In this document: piece by piece, positions 41,870 through 52,100 of the stretch
Numbering within the stretch: position 1 is the first letter of the stretch
Layout of the letters: every line of letters starts with the position of its first letter
Assembly (NCBI RefSeq): GCF_900096975.1
Contig: NZ_FMYQ01000008.1
Coordinates: forward strand, 160,987 to 224,986
Reading direction: 5' to 3'
Length of the DNA stretch: 64,000 bases
Origin: Paraburkholderia lycopersici
GTDB lineage: Bacteria > Pseudomonadota > Gammaproteobacteria > Burkholderiales > Burkholderiaceae
Notes under the pieces: model-generated
What the model was told of the DNA's origin: nothing
Seen by the model: the letters and a program-made list of their open reading frames with translations, nothing else
The model's database searches: none
Program-made: the position numbers and the translations under genes

Positions 41870-42925
41870 TCAGGCCTTGATGCGAGCCTCGATACGCGCG
41901 AACAGCCGCCTGAACCAGACGCCGAGCAGCGCATCGGAAGGCGCGAGCGCGGTGGAGCATGCAAGGATGCGATAGACATCGTTGCGCGTAACCTTCGATG
42001 TCTTCGCGGGATCGAGCCAGTCGTCGTTGTCGACGAGATGCCCGAGCGTTTCGAGGCCGATGAGAATCGGCCACAGGCACGCCAGCCGCAGGCGCACGGA
42101 AAGACGCGGCAGCGCGAATGTATAGTCAATGGCCGAGCGGAAGTGATCGAGCGCGATGCGCACGAGTTCGAGCATGATCGGCCGCGCGCGCGCCGACGCT
42201 CCCGGCTGCAGCAGGTCCTGCGCGCTGAGCCCGGCCTGGGCCAGCATCGACGCGGGCAGGTAGCAGCGGCCAATACGCAGATCCTTGCCGCAGTCGCGCA
42301 GCACGTTCACCATCTGCAAGGCCTTGCCGAAGCGGATGCCGCGCGCGTACATGGTTTTTTCCAGCGAAGGCGCGAGCGTGCCCGGCAAATGCATGTAGGT
42401 CATCTTCGTCCAGAACTCGCCCACACAGCCCGCCACGAGATACGTGTAGCGATCCAGCTCGTCCCACGTTTGCAGCGCGGCCACCTGGCCCGAGCGCTCG
42501 TCGGGGAACGTGCGCAGATCGAATTCCATGCCTTCGGTGAGCGTGGTGACGATCTCGCGCACCGCCGCGCGGTCGGCATGATCGAGTTGCGCGAGCACGT
42601 CGAGCGCGCCGCCTAGCGATTCGAGCAGCAGCTTCTCGTCCGATTGCGTTTGCTGGCCCGCGACCTCGACCGCTAGATGGGCGAGCACGGTGTCGTCGCG
42701 GGTCGCACCGTTTACGCGCTCGCGCAGCGCAAGCAGCAGGGCGAGCCGCCGTTCGGGCGAAATGAGCGCGGTGTCGGCGATGGTGTCGGCGGCGCGCGCG
42801 AGCAAATAGGCTTCGCCCACGGGGTCGCGCATGCCGGCGGGCAGGACGCGCATCGTAAGATAGAACGAACGGGAAACGCCTTTGAGCAACGGGCCCAACA
42901 GGAAGGCCCGGGTAGAGTTCTGCAT
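41870..42925 (-). CDS. Squalene/phytoene-synthase-like prenyltransferase
   Basis: The 351-residue protein belongs to the trans-prenyl head-to-head synthase family, which joins two farnesyl or geranylgeranyl diphosphates. Two Asp-rich metal sites are visible: D-T-I-A-D near residue 47 and the RDCGKD motif near residue 215. The YTYLVAGCVGEFW block (about 155-170) and GRCYLPASML are typical. Length and motifs are closer to squalene synthase (farnesyl-diphosphate farnesyltransferase) than to the shorter HpnC and HpnD. No hopanoid or carotenoid gene lies beside it, so the end product is not fixed. ATG 42925 starts MQNSTRAFLLG, with weak ribosome signal. Confidence 0.85.
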   Translation of the reverse strand: MQNSTRAFLLGPLLKGVSRSFYLTMRVLPAGMRDPVGEAYLLARAADTIADTALISPERRLALLLALRERVNGATRDDTVLAHLAVEVAGQQTQSDEKLLLESLGGALDVLAQLDHADRAAVREIVTTLTEGMEFDLRTFPDERSGQVAALQTWDELDRYTYLVAGCVGEFWTKMTYMHLPGTLAPSLEKTMYARGIRFGKALQMVNVLRDCGKDLRIGRCYLPASMLAQAGLSAQDLLQPGASARARPIMLELVRIALDHFRSAIDYTFALPRLSVRLRLACLWPILIGLETLGHLVDNDDWLDPAKTSKVTRNDVYRILACSTALAPSDALLGVWFRRLFARIEARIKA

Positions 42926-43165
42926 GTCGTGTGGAGGCAGCGAGGGGACGGAGCGGACGCATTGTATCGTGGACGGAGGAGACAAGGCCCGGCCCAGCCC
43001 GAACGCACGTTTTACGCCGCGCGTGCGCCCGTCCCGATGCTTCGGGCCTTTCTGCTTGCCCGCTCAAACTCAAGCTTGGCTTTTCGGTCGTCAAGCACAC
43101 CGGCGACCCGTACCAGAAGGTTCACTTACAGATTAGTACGTTGTTCTAACTGAATCGCTTGTTGA

Positions 43166-44116
43166 CTAGATCAGCAGTTCCAGCGAGTGATAGAGTCGCC
43201 GCCGTTCAGGGTTCGCCGAGGCCTCGCCTGCGTGAATGGCCTCCTTGAGGCAGTCGAGAAAGCATTCGGCGGCGGCGGAAAGCGGCACGCCGCGCCGCGC
43301 GACGACGCTCACCACCGTGCGGTCCACTTCCTCGTGGAGCGCGAGTGCGCGCAGGTTCTCGCGCGCAAAGCGCGTTTCCACGAGCGGCCAGGGGAAGATG
43401 CTCACCATGTCCGTATTCATGATGAGCCCCATCGCCACCACGAACGAGTGCGCGAGGTGCACGTTGGGCGGCATCGGCAGGCCGTGGCGGCGGAATACGT
43501 CGTCGGCGATCATTTCCTTGCTGGCCGGATCCCAGTTGAGCAGCCATTCGCAATCCTGAAGTTCCCGCAACGTTTTTGCCTGCGAGAGCGGGTGGCTCTT
43601 GCGCACGACCACGGCCGACTCCGTGGCGAAGATCGGCGTTTGCGAGAATTCGGCGTGCAGCGAGGCGGGGCCGGGCTTGCCTAGCGAAAAGTCCAGCGAG
43701 CCGTCGCGCAGCCGCGGCATCACGATATTGAGCAGGCCCTCGTAGAACTCCAGTTGCATGTCGGGCATGCGCGCGCGAAACAGCGTGACGGCGTCGGGCA
43801 GGAAGGAGAGCGCGAGCCACGGCGTCACGCCGATCGCGAGCTTGCCGCCGCCGCGTCCGCGCCGCGCGTCGAGTTCGTCCTGGGCGCGCGACATCTGGTG
43901 GACGACGAGACGCGCGTGCACGAGCAGCGCCTGGCCCGCTTCCGTGAAGGCGATGCCGTTCGCGTTGCGGGTGACGAGCGCGATTTGCTGCTCGGCTTCG
44001 AGTTCGCGCACCGCCTTGGTCGCCGCTGCCGGCGAGATGCCGAGCTGACGCGCGGCCGCGCGAATGCTGCCCGTGTCGGCCATGGCGACGAGCGCCCGGA
44101 ACTGGTGGAACTTCAT
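43166..44116 (-). CDS. LysR-family regulator divergent from the M20 amidohydrolase
   Basis: The 316-residue protein has a LysR helix-turn-helix at its very start (KFHQFRALVAMADTGSIRAAARQLGISPAAATKAVRELE in parts) and an effector domain with long loops. The N-terminal pattern resembles the TsaR/AbgR-like group. It faces the M20 amidohydrolase gene across 116 bases and should regulate it and the MFS gene behind it. AbgR of E. coli controls a similar amidohydrolase-transporter set for aminobenzoyl-glutamate. The 240 bases beyond its end, up to the squalene-synthase-like gene start, hold no supported feature. Confidence 0.87.
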   Translation of the reverse strand: MKFHQFRALVAMADTGSIRAAARQLGISPAAATKAVRELEAEQQIALVTRNANGIAFTEAGQALLVHARLVVHQMSRAQDELDARRGRGGGKLAIGVTPWLALSFLPDAVTLFRARMPDMQLEFYEGLLNIVMPRLRDGSLDFSLGKPGPASLHAEFSQTPIFATESAVVVRKSHPLSQAKTLRELQDCEWLLNWDPASKEMIADDVFRRHGLPMPPNVHLAHSFVVAMGLIMNTDMVSIFPWPLVETRFARENLRALALHEEVDRTVVSVVARRGVPLSAAAECFLDCLKEAIHAGEASANPERRRLYHSLELLI

Positions 44117-44232
44117 AAGGGATAACCCGAGTGCGCACTTCTGGTTGGCGGGCCAACCATTTTAGGGCTGTCGGCGCAAAACGGACGTCATTATTCTCAA
44201 GCGGATTCGCAATCCCGTTGGAGGCAATTCGT

Positions 44233-45408
44233 ATGAACACGATGGCTATTCCGGCCGCAATCGTCGCGATCGAAGAAGAGATGATCGCGCTGCGCCACGA
44301 GATCCACGCGCACCCCGAACTGGGCTTCGAGGAATTCGTCACGAGCGATCTCGTCGCGCAGCGCCTCACGGAGTGGGGCTACGAAGTGCATCGCAGGCTT
44401 GGCGGCACGGGCGTCGTGGGCACGCTCAAGGCAGGCGACGGAAAGCGGCGCCTCGGCCTGCGCGCCGACATGGACGCGCTGCCTGTCCAGGAGAGCACGG
44501 GCCTCGATTACGCGAGCCGCATACCCGGCAAGATGCACGCGTGCGGCCACGACGGCCATACCGCCATGCTGCTCGCGGCGGCAAAGCATCTCGCGCAGTC
44601 GCGCCAGTTCAACGGCACGCTGCACCTCATTTTCCAGCCCGCCGAAGAAGGCTTGGGCGGCGCGAAGCGCATGCTCGACGAAGGCCTCTTCGAGCGTTTT
44701 CCCTGCGATGCGGTCTTCGCCATGCACAACATGCCGGGTTTTCCCACCGGCAAGCTCGGCTTTCGCGCGGGGCCTTTCATGGCCTCGTCGGACACGGTCA
44801 TCATCGACATCGACGGGCGCGGCGGTCATGGCGCGGTGCCGCACAAGGCTATCGATCCGGTCGTGGTATGCGCGAACGTCGTGCTCGCGCTGCAGACCAT
44901 CGTGTCGCGAAACGTGCCGCCGCTCGACATGGCGATCGTCACCGTGGGCGCGATCCACTCGGGCGACGCCCCCAACGTGATCCCGCAAACCGCGCAGATG
45001 CGGCTCTCGGTGCGCGCGCTGCGCCCCGAAGTGCGCGACCTCTTGCAGGAGCGCATTACCGCGCTCGTGCACGCGCAGGCGGGCGCCTATGGCGCGACGG
45101 CGCGCATCGACTACCAGCGCCGCTACCCGGTGCTCGTGAACGACGAGGCGATGACCGCGTTCGCGCAGGATGTCGCGCGCGACTGGCTCGGCGACGACGG
45201 CTTGATCCACGACATGGCGCCGCTCACCGGCAGCGAGGATTTTTCATTCCTGCTCGAGCGCTGCGCGGGCAGCTATCTCATCATCGGCAACGGAGACGGA
45301 GAGGGCGGCTGCATGGTGCACAACCCCGGCTACGACTTCAACGACGATTGCCTCGCCACCGGTGCGGCGTACTGGGTGCACCTCGCCGAGCGCTTCCTGC
45401 GCGACTGA
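44233..45408 (+). CDS. M20-family amidohydrolase (hippurate hydrolase-like)
   Basis: The 391-residue enzyme belongs to peptidase family M20D, which cleaves N-acyl amino acids such as hippurate or aminobenzoyl-glutamate. Metal-binding motifs are clear: ACGHDGHTAM (about residues 99-108), QPAEEGLGG (with the catalytic Glu, near 136), HNMPGF and the late GSEDFSF. The RADMDALPVQES block is a family mark. The strong ribosome site TTGGAGGC precedes ATG. It forms an operon with the MHS transporter and is divergent from a LysR gene, so it is a small uptake-and-hydrolysis unit for an N-acylated compound. The exact substrate is not visible. Confidence 0.92.
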   Translation: MNTMAIPAAIVAIEEEMIALRHEIHAHPELGFEEFVTSDLVAQRLTEWGYEVHRRLGGTGVVGTLKAGDGKRRLGLRADMDALPVQESTGLDYASRIPGKMHACGHDGHTAMLLAAAKHLAQSRQFNGTLHLIFQPAEEGLGGAKRMLDEGLFERFPCDAVFAMHNMPGFPTGKLGFRAGPFMASSDTVIIDIDGRGGHGAVPHKAIDPVVVCANVVLALQTIVSRNVPPLDMAIVTVGAIHSGDAPNVIPQTAQMRLSVRALRPEVRDLLQERITALVHAQAGAYGATARIDYQRRYPVLVNDEAMTAFAQDVARDWLGDDGLIHDMAPLTGSEDFSFLLERCAGSYLIIGNGDGEGGCMVHNPGYDFNDDCLATGAAYWVHLAERFLRD

Positions 45409-45453
45409 AGCCGGCGACCCGAGACACCAAAGACACATGCGAGGAGACCCGCA

Positions 45454-46779
45454 ATGAACGCCACCTCGATTCAGGCGCCGGCCGCCGCCGCCGCCGCATC
45501 CACGCGCCGTTCGCGCGCGAAGGCCATCTTCGCGATCACGCTCGGCAACGGGCTCGAGTTCTTCGATTTCACGGTGTACAGCTTCTTCGCCTCGATCATC
45601 GGCTCGCTGTACTTTCCCGTGCACGGCTCGCTGAACCAGTTGATGCTCGCCGTGGGCAGCTTCGGCGTGGGCTTCGTGGTGCGTCCGCTGGGCGGCGTGG
45701 TGATCGGCGCGTTCGCGGACCGCGTGGGCCGCAAGGCCGCCATGACGCTCACGCTCTGGCTCATGGCGCTCGGCTCGGCGCTCATTGCGTTCGCGCCCAC
45801 CTATCAGCAGATCGGGTTTGCCGCGCCCGTGCTGATCCTGCTCGCCCGCCTCGTGCAGGGCTTCGCGGTGGGCGGCGAAGTGGGTGCGTCCACTTCGCTG
45901 CTGCTCGAATACGCCGACGACCGTTCGCGCGGCTTCTACGGCAGCTGGCAGTTCGTGAGCCAGGGGCTCAACACGGTGTGCGGCGCGCTCATCGGCGTGG
46001 CGCTTTCCACGACGCTCTCGCAGGCCGCGCTCGAAAGCTGGGGCTGGCGCGTGCCGTTCGTGATCGGCATGCTGGTGGTGCCGGTGGGCGTGTACATTCG
46101 CCGCCATCTCGACGAAACGCTCGCGCATCCCGTGCCCATGGAAAGCACCGAGCCGGTGGCCGACATGGCGAGGCCGCTGCGCGAGATTTTCGGGCGTCAT
46201 CGCACGGCGCTCGTGGCGGGCGTCGTCACGACCATCGGCGGCACGGCGGCGAACTATATCGTGCTGTTCTATATGTCGACCTACGCGATCAAGATTCTCG
46301 GCCTGCCCATGTCGGTCGGCATGAGCGCGGCGCTGGTCGCGGCCCTCGTTACCGCCGCGTGCTCGCCGCTCGCCGGCATGCTGTCTGATCGCGTCGGCCG
46401 CAAGTGGGTGATGGGCGTGTCGCGCGTGGCGCTGATCGCGGTGATCTATCCGGCGTTCGCGATCATTCACGCGATGCCGACCGTCGCCACCGTGCTCGCC
46501 GTCGTGGCCATGCTCGGCGCGATCGTCGCGTTCACGGCGGTCCCCAACATCGTGATGCTGCCGGAACTCTTTCCTCAATCGATTCGCGTAACGGGCATGT
46601 CCGTGGTGTACTGCGTGGGCGTGTCGATTTTCGGCGGCTTTGCGCAGTTCTTCGCGACCTGGCTCATCAAGCTGCTCGACAACCCGCTCGCGCCCGCGTG
46701 GTATCTGATCGGTTGCGGGGCGGTTTCGCTGCTCGCGCTGCCGCTGATTCGCGAGCCTGCGGGCCGTCCGCTCGACTGA
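45454..46779 (+). CDS. MFS transporter, metabolite:H+ symporter (MHS) family
   Basis: The 441-residue protein has 12 helices. The opening GNGLEFFDFTVYSFFAS resembles the MHS group (shikimate, proline, alpha-ketoglutarate). The motif A block FADRVGRKAAM lies near residue 88, and RLVQGFAVGGEVG near 133 is a strong family mark. It would import the substrate of the M20 amidohydrolase just upstream (45 bases apart). The N-terminus is an Ala-rich tail. The reading frame is complete and codon use matches its neighbours. Confidence 0.9.
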   Translation: MNATSIQAPAAAAAASTRRSRAKAIFAITLGNGLEFFDFTVYSFFASIIGSLYFPVHGSLNQLMLAVGSFGVGFVVRPLGGVVIGAFADRVGRKAAMTLTLWLMALGSALIAFAPTYQQIGFAAPVLILLARLVQGFAVGGEVGASTSLLLEYADDRSRGFYGSWQFVSQGLNTVCGALIGVALSTTLSQAALESWGWRVPFVIGMLVVPVGVYIRRHLDETLAHPVPMESTEPVADMARPLREIFGRHRTALVAGVVTTIGGTAANYIVLFYMSTYAIKILGLPMSVGMSAALVAALVTAACSPLAGMLSDRVGRKWVMGVSRVALIAVIYPAFAIIHAMPTVATVLAVVAMLGAIVAFTAVPNIVMLPELFPQSIRVTGMSVVYCVGVSIFGGFAQFFATWLIKLLDNPLAPAWYLIGCGAVSLLALPLIREPAGRPLD

Positions 46780-47463
46780 GCCGCGCCCGTCGCACGCCAC
46801 GCGCGACGCGGCCGGCGCCATGCACTTTTAGCGCGGCCGCGGCGTCTGCTTACCGGTTGTTTGCGCCGCGCTGCCTGGAATCGGTTCGTGCTCCACTCGC
46901 GCGCGCCGCCCGAAAGGGTATGTGCGCGCCACACGTATACCGTCGCCTGTCTCGCAAGGCTCGTCTTCCTAAACTTGCCGTTCCGCCGTGGCCCATTGCG
47001 TAACACGCGCCAGACGGCGTCACATCGCGCTATGGTGCAACGGGTCGTGCGCGTGCCGACGAGCGAGGCGCAATTCGCGAGGTGCGCGCTGCATGGTGTC
47101 CTTGGTGGCGCGCTCGGCGCGCATACGGTCGACATCGGTCTCGCCGCCCGAGCGAACGCGCGGACCGTGCGTTCGCAACGGCTGCCTCCCTTTCCCTGTG
47201 TGCGCGTATCGCCGGTTTGCGGGCGAACGTTAGCGAACGATCGATCCCATTCATTTCGGATTTCGAAGCGAATCATGCCATTGTTTCGCCGCAAGAATCC
47301 GCATGGATATCGCGCGGAATTTCTGGTCACTCTGATTCTGCATTGCGTGGAAAAACAGTAGTATTTGCTCGAGCACCAAGTCAGTTTTGCGATTCGCCCC
47401 ATCGCATGCGCGCCTGGCTCGGGTTCGTCGGTCCAGCGCAGATCGCCGATAACGGAGAACAGC
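46780..47463. other. Long gap upstream of the RND efflux operon
   Basis: No coding frame is convincing: the open frames here are rich in Arg and Cys with no family pattern. Two direct GCGAACG repeats lie at 47223-47229 and 47233-47239, ten bases apart, which may be a regulator site. A divergent repressor gene of the TetR type, usual for such pumps, is absent. Confidence 0.5.
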
Positions 47464-49110
47464 ATGACACATGGAACTCGGGTGGCCAGCCTGTGCCTGT
47501 CGCTAGGATTGCTTGCTACTGTCTTGGGATGTCATGAAAACAAACCTGCTGCTGCGACGCCGCCCGCTGCAAGTGTCGACGTAATCAACGTCGCGCTGCG
47601 CGATGTCCCGGTGGTCTTCGAGTTCGTGGGGCAAACGCAGAGCTCGCAGCAGGTCGAGATCCGCTCGCGCGTGAACGGCTTCCTCGAAAAGCGCGTGTAT
47701 CGGGAAGGCTCGCTGGTCCATCAGGGCGACGTCATGTTCATCATGGACCGCAAGCCGTTCCAGGCGGCGCTCGACGCCGCGCAGGCCGAGTATGCGCAAC
47801 AGAAGGCGCGGCTCGATACGGCGCAGGCCGACCTCAATCGCGTGCGTCCGCTGGCCGCGAAGAACGCGCTGAGCCAGAAGGATCTCGACGATTCGGTCGG
47901 GCAGGAACAGGCCGCGGCCGCCGCGCTCGAGCAGGCGCGCGCGAACGTGACGAGCGCGTCGCTCAATCTCGGCTACACGACCATCACCTCGCCCGTCACC
48001 GGGCTATCGAGCTTCGCGAAGAAGCAGGACGGGTCGTATATCGACGCGTCCAACAGCCTGCTCACCTACGTCGCGAAGCTCGATCCCATGTGGATCAACT
48101 TCTCGCTCTCCGAGAACGAGATGCTCGATCTGCGCACGCAAACGCAGAACGGCACGCTCAAGCTGCCGCCGGTCGGCAAGCTCGACGCGGTGATCGTGCT
48201 CGCCGACGGCAGCATCTATCCGCAGCGCGGCCGGATCGCGTTCACCGACGCCTCGCTCAGCACGGAAACCGGCACCTACCTGATCCGCGCCGAAATGCCG
48301 AACCCGACCGGGTCGCTGCGGCCCGGCCAGTTCGTGCGCATCAAGCTGCTGGGCGCCGAGCGTGCTTCCGCGGTGGCCGTGCCGCAGGCGGCGGTGCAGC
48401 AAGGACCGCGCGGCGCGTATGTGTGGACCGTCGATCAGGATGGCAAGGCCCAGCAGCGCGCGGTGGAAACCGGTGAATGGAACGGTAACGAGTGGGTGAT
48501 CAAATCGGGGCTGCGCCCCGGCGATCATGTCATCGTCGACAACACGTTGCGGCTCATGCCGGGCGTGCCGGTCAAGGCGAACGTCGTGGCCACGCCGTCC
48601 GCGGCCGTCAATCCCGGCGGGGCGGCCGGCATGGACGGCGGCGGCGCTGGCGGCGCAGCCCAGGCGGGCGCGGCCGGGGCTTCCGGCGCGGCCGCGACGG
48701 GCGGCGCGAACGCGGGCAAGGAAAACGCCAGCGTCACCCCCGGGGGCGAGGCCAATGCGGGAACGGGCGCGGCCCCGCCGTCCGGAGAGCACACTTCGCT
48801 TTACTTCGCGTCGGGTAGCGCGAGCCTCGACGCGCACTCGGCGGACGTACTCGCAGGCGTGGCCCGCCGCCTCGTCGCCACGCCGGATGCGCGCGTGGCG
48901 ATTTCCGGCTACACCGATTCGAGCGGTTCTCATGCCGCGAACGAGCGCCTCGCGGCCGCGCGCGCGGCCACGGTGCGCGCTGCGCTGATCGTGGCGGGCG
49001 TGCAGAACGAGCGCATCGAAATGCGCAAGCCGGCGCAGATCGTCGCCTCCGATCCGCCCGACAAATCCCGCCGCGTGGACGTCACGCTCTCGTCCGCCGC
49101 GGGAGGCTAA
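47464..49110 (+). CDS. RND efflux adaptor lipoprotein fused to an OmpA-like domain
   Basis: The 548-residue protein is the periplasmic adaptor of an RND pump. A lipobox V-L-G-C ends at C23, so it is lipid-anchored. The adaptor core follows: the barrel strand DVPVVFEFVGQTQSSQQVEIRSRV (in parts, about 44-70), a long hairpin with FQAALDAAQAEYAQQKARLD (about 100-120) and the membrane-proximal section to ~375. Residues 376-439 are a Gly/Ala-rich linker. Residues ~440-548 form an OmpA C-terminal domain (TSLYFASGSASLD, GYTDSSG, NERLAAARAATV and RRVDVTLSS), which binds peptidoglycan. This last part is not a usual component of adaptors. GGAGAACAG precedes ATG 47464. Confidence 0.9.
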   Translation: MTHGTRVASLCLSLGLLATVLGCHENKPAAATPPAASVDVINVALRDVPVVFEFVGQTQSSQQVEIRSRVNGFLEKRVYREGSLVHQGDVMFIMDRKPFQAALDAAQAEYAQQKARLDTAQADLNRVRPLAAKNALSQKDLDDSVGQEQAAAAALEQARANVTSASLNLGYTTITSPVTGLSSFAKKQDGSYIDASNSLLTYVAKLDPMWINFSLSENEMLDLRTQTQNGTLKLPPVGKLDAVIVLADGSIYPQRGRIAFTDASLSTETGTYLIRAEMPNPTGSLRPGQFVRIKLLGAERASAVAVPQAAVQQGPRGAYVWTVDQDGKAQQRAVETGEWNGNEWVIKSGLRPGDHVIVDNTLRLMPGVPVKANVVATPSAAVNPGGAAGMDGGGAGGAAQAGAAGASGAAATGGANAGKENASVTPGGEANAGTGAAPPSGEHTSLYFASGSASLDAHSADVLAGVARRLVATPDARVAISGYTDSSGSHAANERLAAARAATVRAALIVAGVQNERIEMRKPAQIVASDPPDKSRRVDVTLSSAAGG

Positions 49111-49113
49111 ACG

Positions 49114-52100
49114 ATGAAGTTCTCCCACTTCTTCATCGACCGGCCGATATTCGCGTCGGTCGTCTCGATCGTGCTCGTCGTCGCGGGTCTCGTGGCGATG
49201 TTCAACCTGCCGATCGCGCAGTTCCCGGACATCGCGCCGCCCACCATTACCGTGAGCGCGACGTATCCGGGCGCGAGCGCCGACATCGTGGCGCAGAACG
49301 TGGCCGCGCCGATCGAGCAGCAGGTCAACGGCGCGGACAACATGATGTACATGAGTTCGTCGAGCTCGTCGACGGGCAATATGACGCTCACGGTGTACTT
49401 CAATATCGGCACCGACCCGTCGCTTGCGCAGGTGGACGTGCAAAACCGCGTGAACCTCGCGCTGCCCACGCTGCCCGATGCGGTGACGGCGCAAGGTGTG
49501 TCGGTGCAGAAGCGCTCGTCGGCGTTCATGATGGTGATCGCGATCTATTCGCCCGACAACGCCTACGACCAGGCCTATGTGGCGAACTACGCGAACGTCT
49601 ACGTGCTCGATGCGCTCAAGCGCATTCCTGGCGCGAACCAGGCGTCGATATTCGGTTCTGCTGATTATGCGATGCGCGTCTGGCTCAAGCCCGACCGCAT
49701 GGCGAAGCTCGGCATTACCGTGGCCGACGTGCAGAACGCGATCAGCCAGCAGAACCAGCAGTTCTCCGCGGGGCGACTTGGCCAGGCGCCGACCGACGGG
49801 CCCGTCAACCAGACCTTCCCGGTCGCGACGAAAGGGCGCCTCACGGAGCCCGCCGACTTCGACAACATCATCCTGCGCGCGGCGTCGAGCGATGCGGCGA
49901 TCGTGCGCATCAAGGACATCGGCCATACGGAACTGGGCGCGAAGGACTACACGCTGCGCGGCCGCTACAACGGCAAGACGGCCACGCTGATCGCCGTGTA
50001 CCAGCAGCCGGGCGCCAACGCGCTGCAAGTGGCCAAACAGGTCCGCCAGACGCTCGAACAGTTGCACAAGAGCTTCCCGCCGGGCCTCAAATACGACATC
50101 GCGCTCGACACCACCGAGTTCGTGCAGGAGTCGATTGGCGAGGTGGTGCACACGCTGCGCGACGCCGTGATTCTCGTGATCGTCGTGGTGTTCATCTTCC
50201 TGCAGAGCTTCCGGGCGACGCTCGTGCCGCTGCTTGCCGTGCCCGTTTCGATCATCGGCGCGTTCATCGGCATGGCGGCATTCGGCTTCTCGATCAACAT
50301 GCTCACTTTGTTCGGCATGGTGCTCGCCATCGGTATCGTGGTGGACGACGCGATCGTGGTGATCGAAAACGTCGAGCGCAACATGACGGAGTTCAAGCTG
50401 GCGCCGAAGGAAGCGGCCAAACGCGCGATGGACGAGGTGAGCGGGCCGGTCGTGGCGATCGTGCTCGTGCTGCTCGCCGTGTTCATACCGGTGGCGTTCC
50501 TTTCTGGCATCACGGGCCAGCTCTACAAGCAGTTCGCCGTGACGATCGCGGTTTCCGTGGTGCTCTCGGGCGTCGTTGCGCTCACGCTTTCGCCGGCGCT
50601 CGCCGCCATCCTGCTCAAACCGGGCGAGCACAAGAAGAACCGCTTTTTCCGCTGGTTCAACGAGAAGTTCGAGCGTTTGACGCAAGGCTATGGCAACTGG
50701 GTGCAAGCGGCCATGCGGCGCGTGATGATTTCCATCGGCTTGATCGTCGTGATGCTGATCGCGACAGGCGGCCTCTTCAAGCACATTCCGTCCTCGTTCC
50801 TGCCGGTGGAAGATCAAGGCTATCTGCTCGGCGCGGTCGTGCTGCCCGACGCGGCGAGTCTAGATCGCACCGGCGACCTGTCGAAGAAGGCGGAGGACTG
50901 GTTCTCGAAGCAGCATGCGGTGAGTTCGGTGGCGGCGCCGATCGGCTACAGCCTGATCGACTCGCAGTACAAGTCGAACGCGGGTACGCTGTTCGTGACG
51001 CTCAAGGGCTTCAAGGAGCGCGGCGAGAACGGCACCGCGCAGGACCTGATCCGCGAGGCCACCAAGGCCTTCTCCGGGTTCAAGGACGGCGTGGTCGTGC
51101 CGCTCAATCCGCCGTCGATTCCGGGTCTCGGCACGACAGGCGGCTTCGAGTTCTGGCTGCAGAGCACCGGCGACGGCACGTATCAGCAGCTCGAGGAGAA
51201 GGTCCGCCAGATCATTGCGAAGTCGCGCCAGAACCCGGCGCTGCGCGGCGTGAATTCGACCATCAACACGAATTCGCGCCAGCTGCTCGTGGAAGTGGAC
51301 CGCGAGCGCGCGGAAACGCTGGGCGTTCCGGTGCAGGATATTTATTCCGCACTCCAGACGATGTTCGGTTCCTTGTACGTGAGCCAGTTTCCGAAGGGCA
51401 GCCGTCTTTTTCAGGTGATCGTGCAAGCGGAGCCGCAGTACCGCTTGAGCCCGGACGACATTCAGCAGCTCTATGTGCGCAACCGCAGCGGCGACATGGT
51501 GCCGATCAAGGCCGTGACGACTTCACGCTTCGTGCCGGGGCCCGACATCGTCAACCGCTTCAACAACTTCCCGGCGGCGAAGATCACGGGCGATGCCGCG
51601 CCCGGCCGCAGTTCGGGCGAAGCGATCTCGGCGATGGAGCAGATCGCGAACGAGGTGCTCGGCGAGGGCTACAGCTACGAATGGAGCGGTCAGGCATACG
51701 AGGAGAAGAAGGCCGGCTCGACGGCGGCGCTCGTGTTCGCGTTCGCGCTGCTGATGGTGTTCCTCATTCTCGCTGCGCAGTACGAAAAGTGGTCGCTGCC
51801 GATCGGCGTGCTGCTGGCCGTGCCGTTCGCGATTTTCGGCGCGCTGGTGGGCATTTTTCTGCGCGGAATGGAAAACGACGTGTACTTCCAGATCGGCTTG
51901 ACCGTGCTGATCGCGCTTGCCGCGAAGAACGCCATCCTGATCTTCGAGTTCGCCGTGGAGATGCGCGAGAAGGAGAGCATGACGCCCTACGACGCCGCGC
52001 TCCACGCCGCGAAGCTGCGTCTGCGGCCGATCATCATGACTTCGCTCGCGTTCATCCTGGGCTGCGTGCCGCTCGCCATCGCGAGCGGCGCGTCGGCCGC

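Noticed and set aside
42038..42616. Plus-strand open frame over the squalene-synthase-like gene
   Set aside because: Antisense shadow; the minus strand carries the conserved Asp-rich motifs.
46861..47361. 166-codon open frame in the gap before the RND operon
   Set aside because: Low-quality Arg/Cys-rich composition, no domain, and no ribosome site; nothing like a TetR or LysR regulator.
48004..50817. Long minus-strand open frame antisense to the RND operon
   Set aside because: Rich in Arg and His with no domain; the opposite strand encodes an adaptor and a pump with clear motifs.
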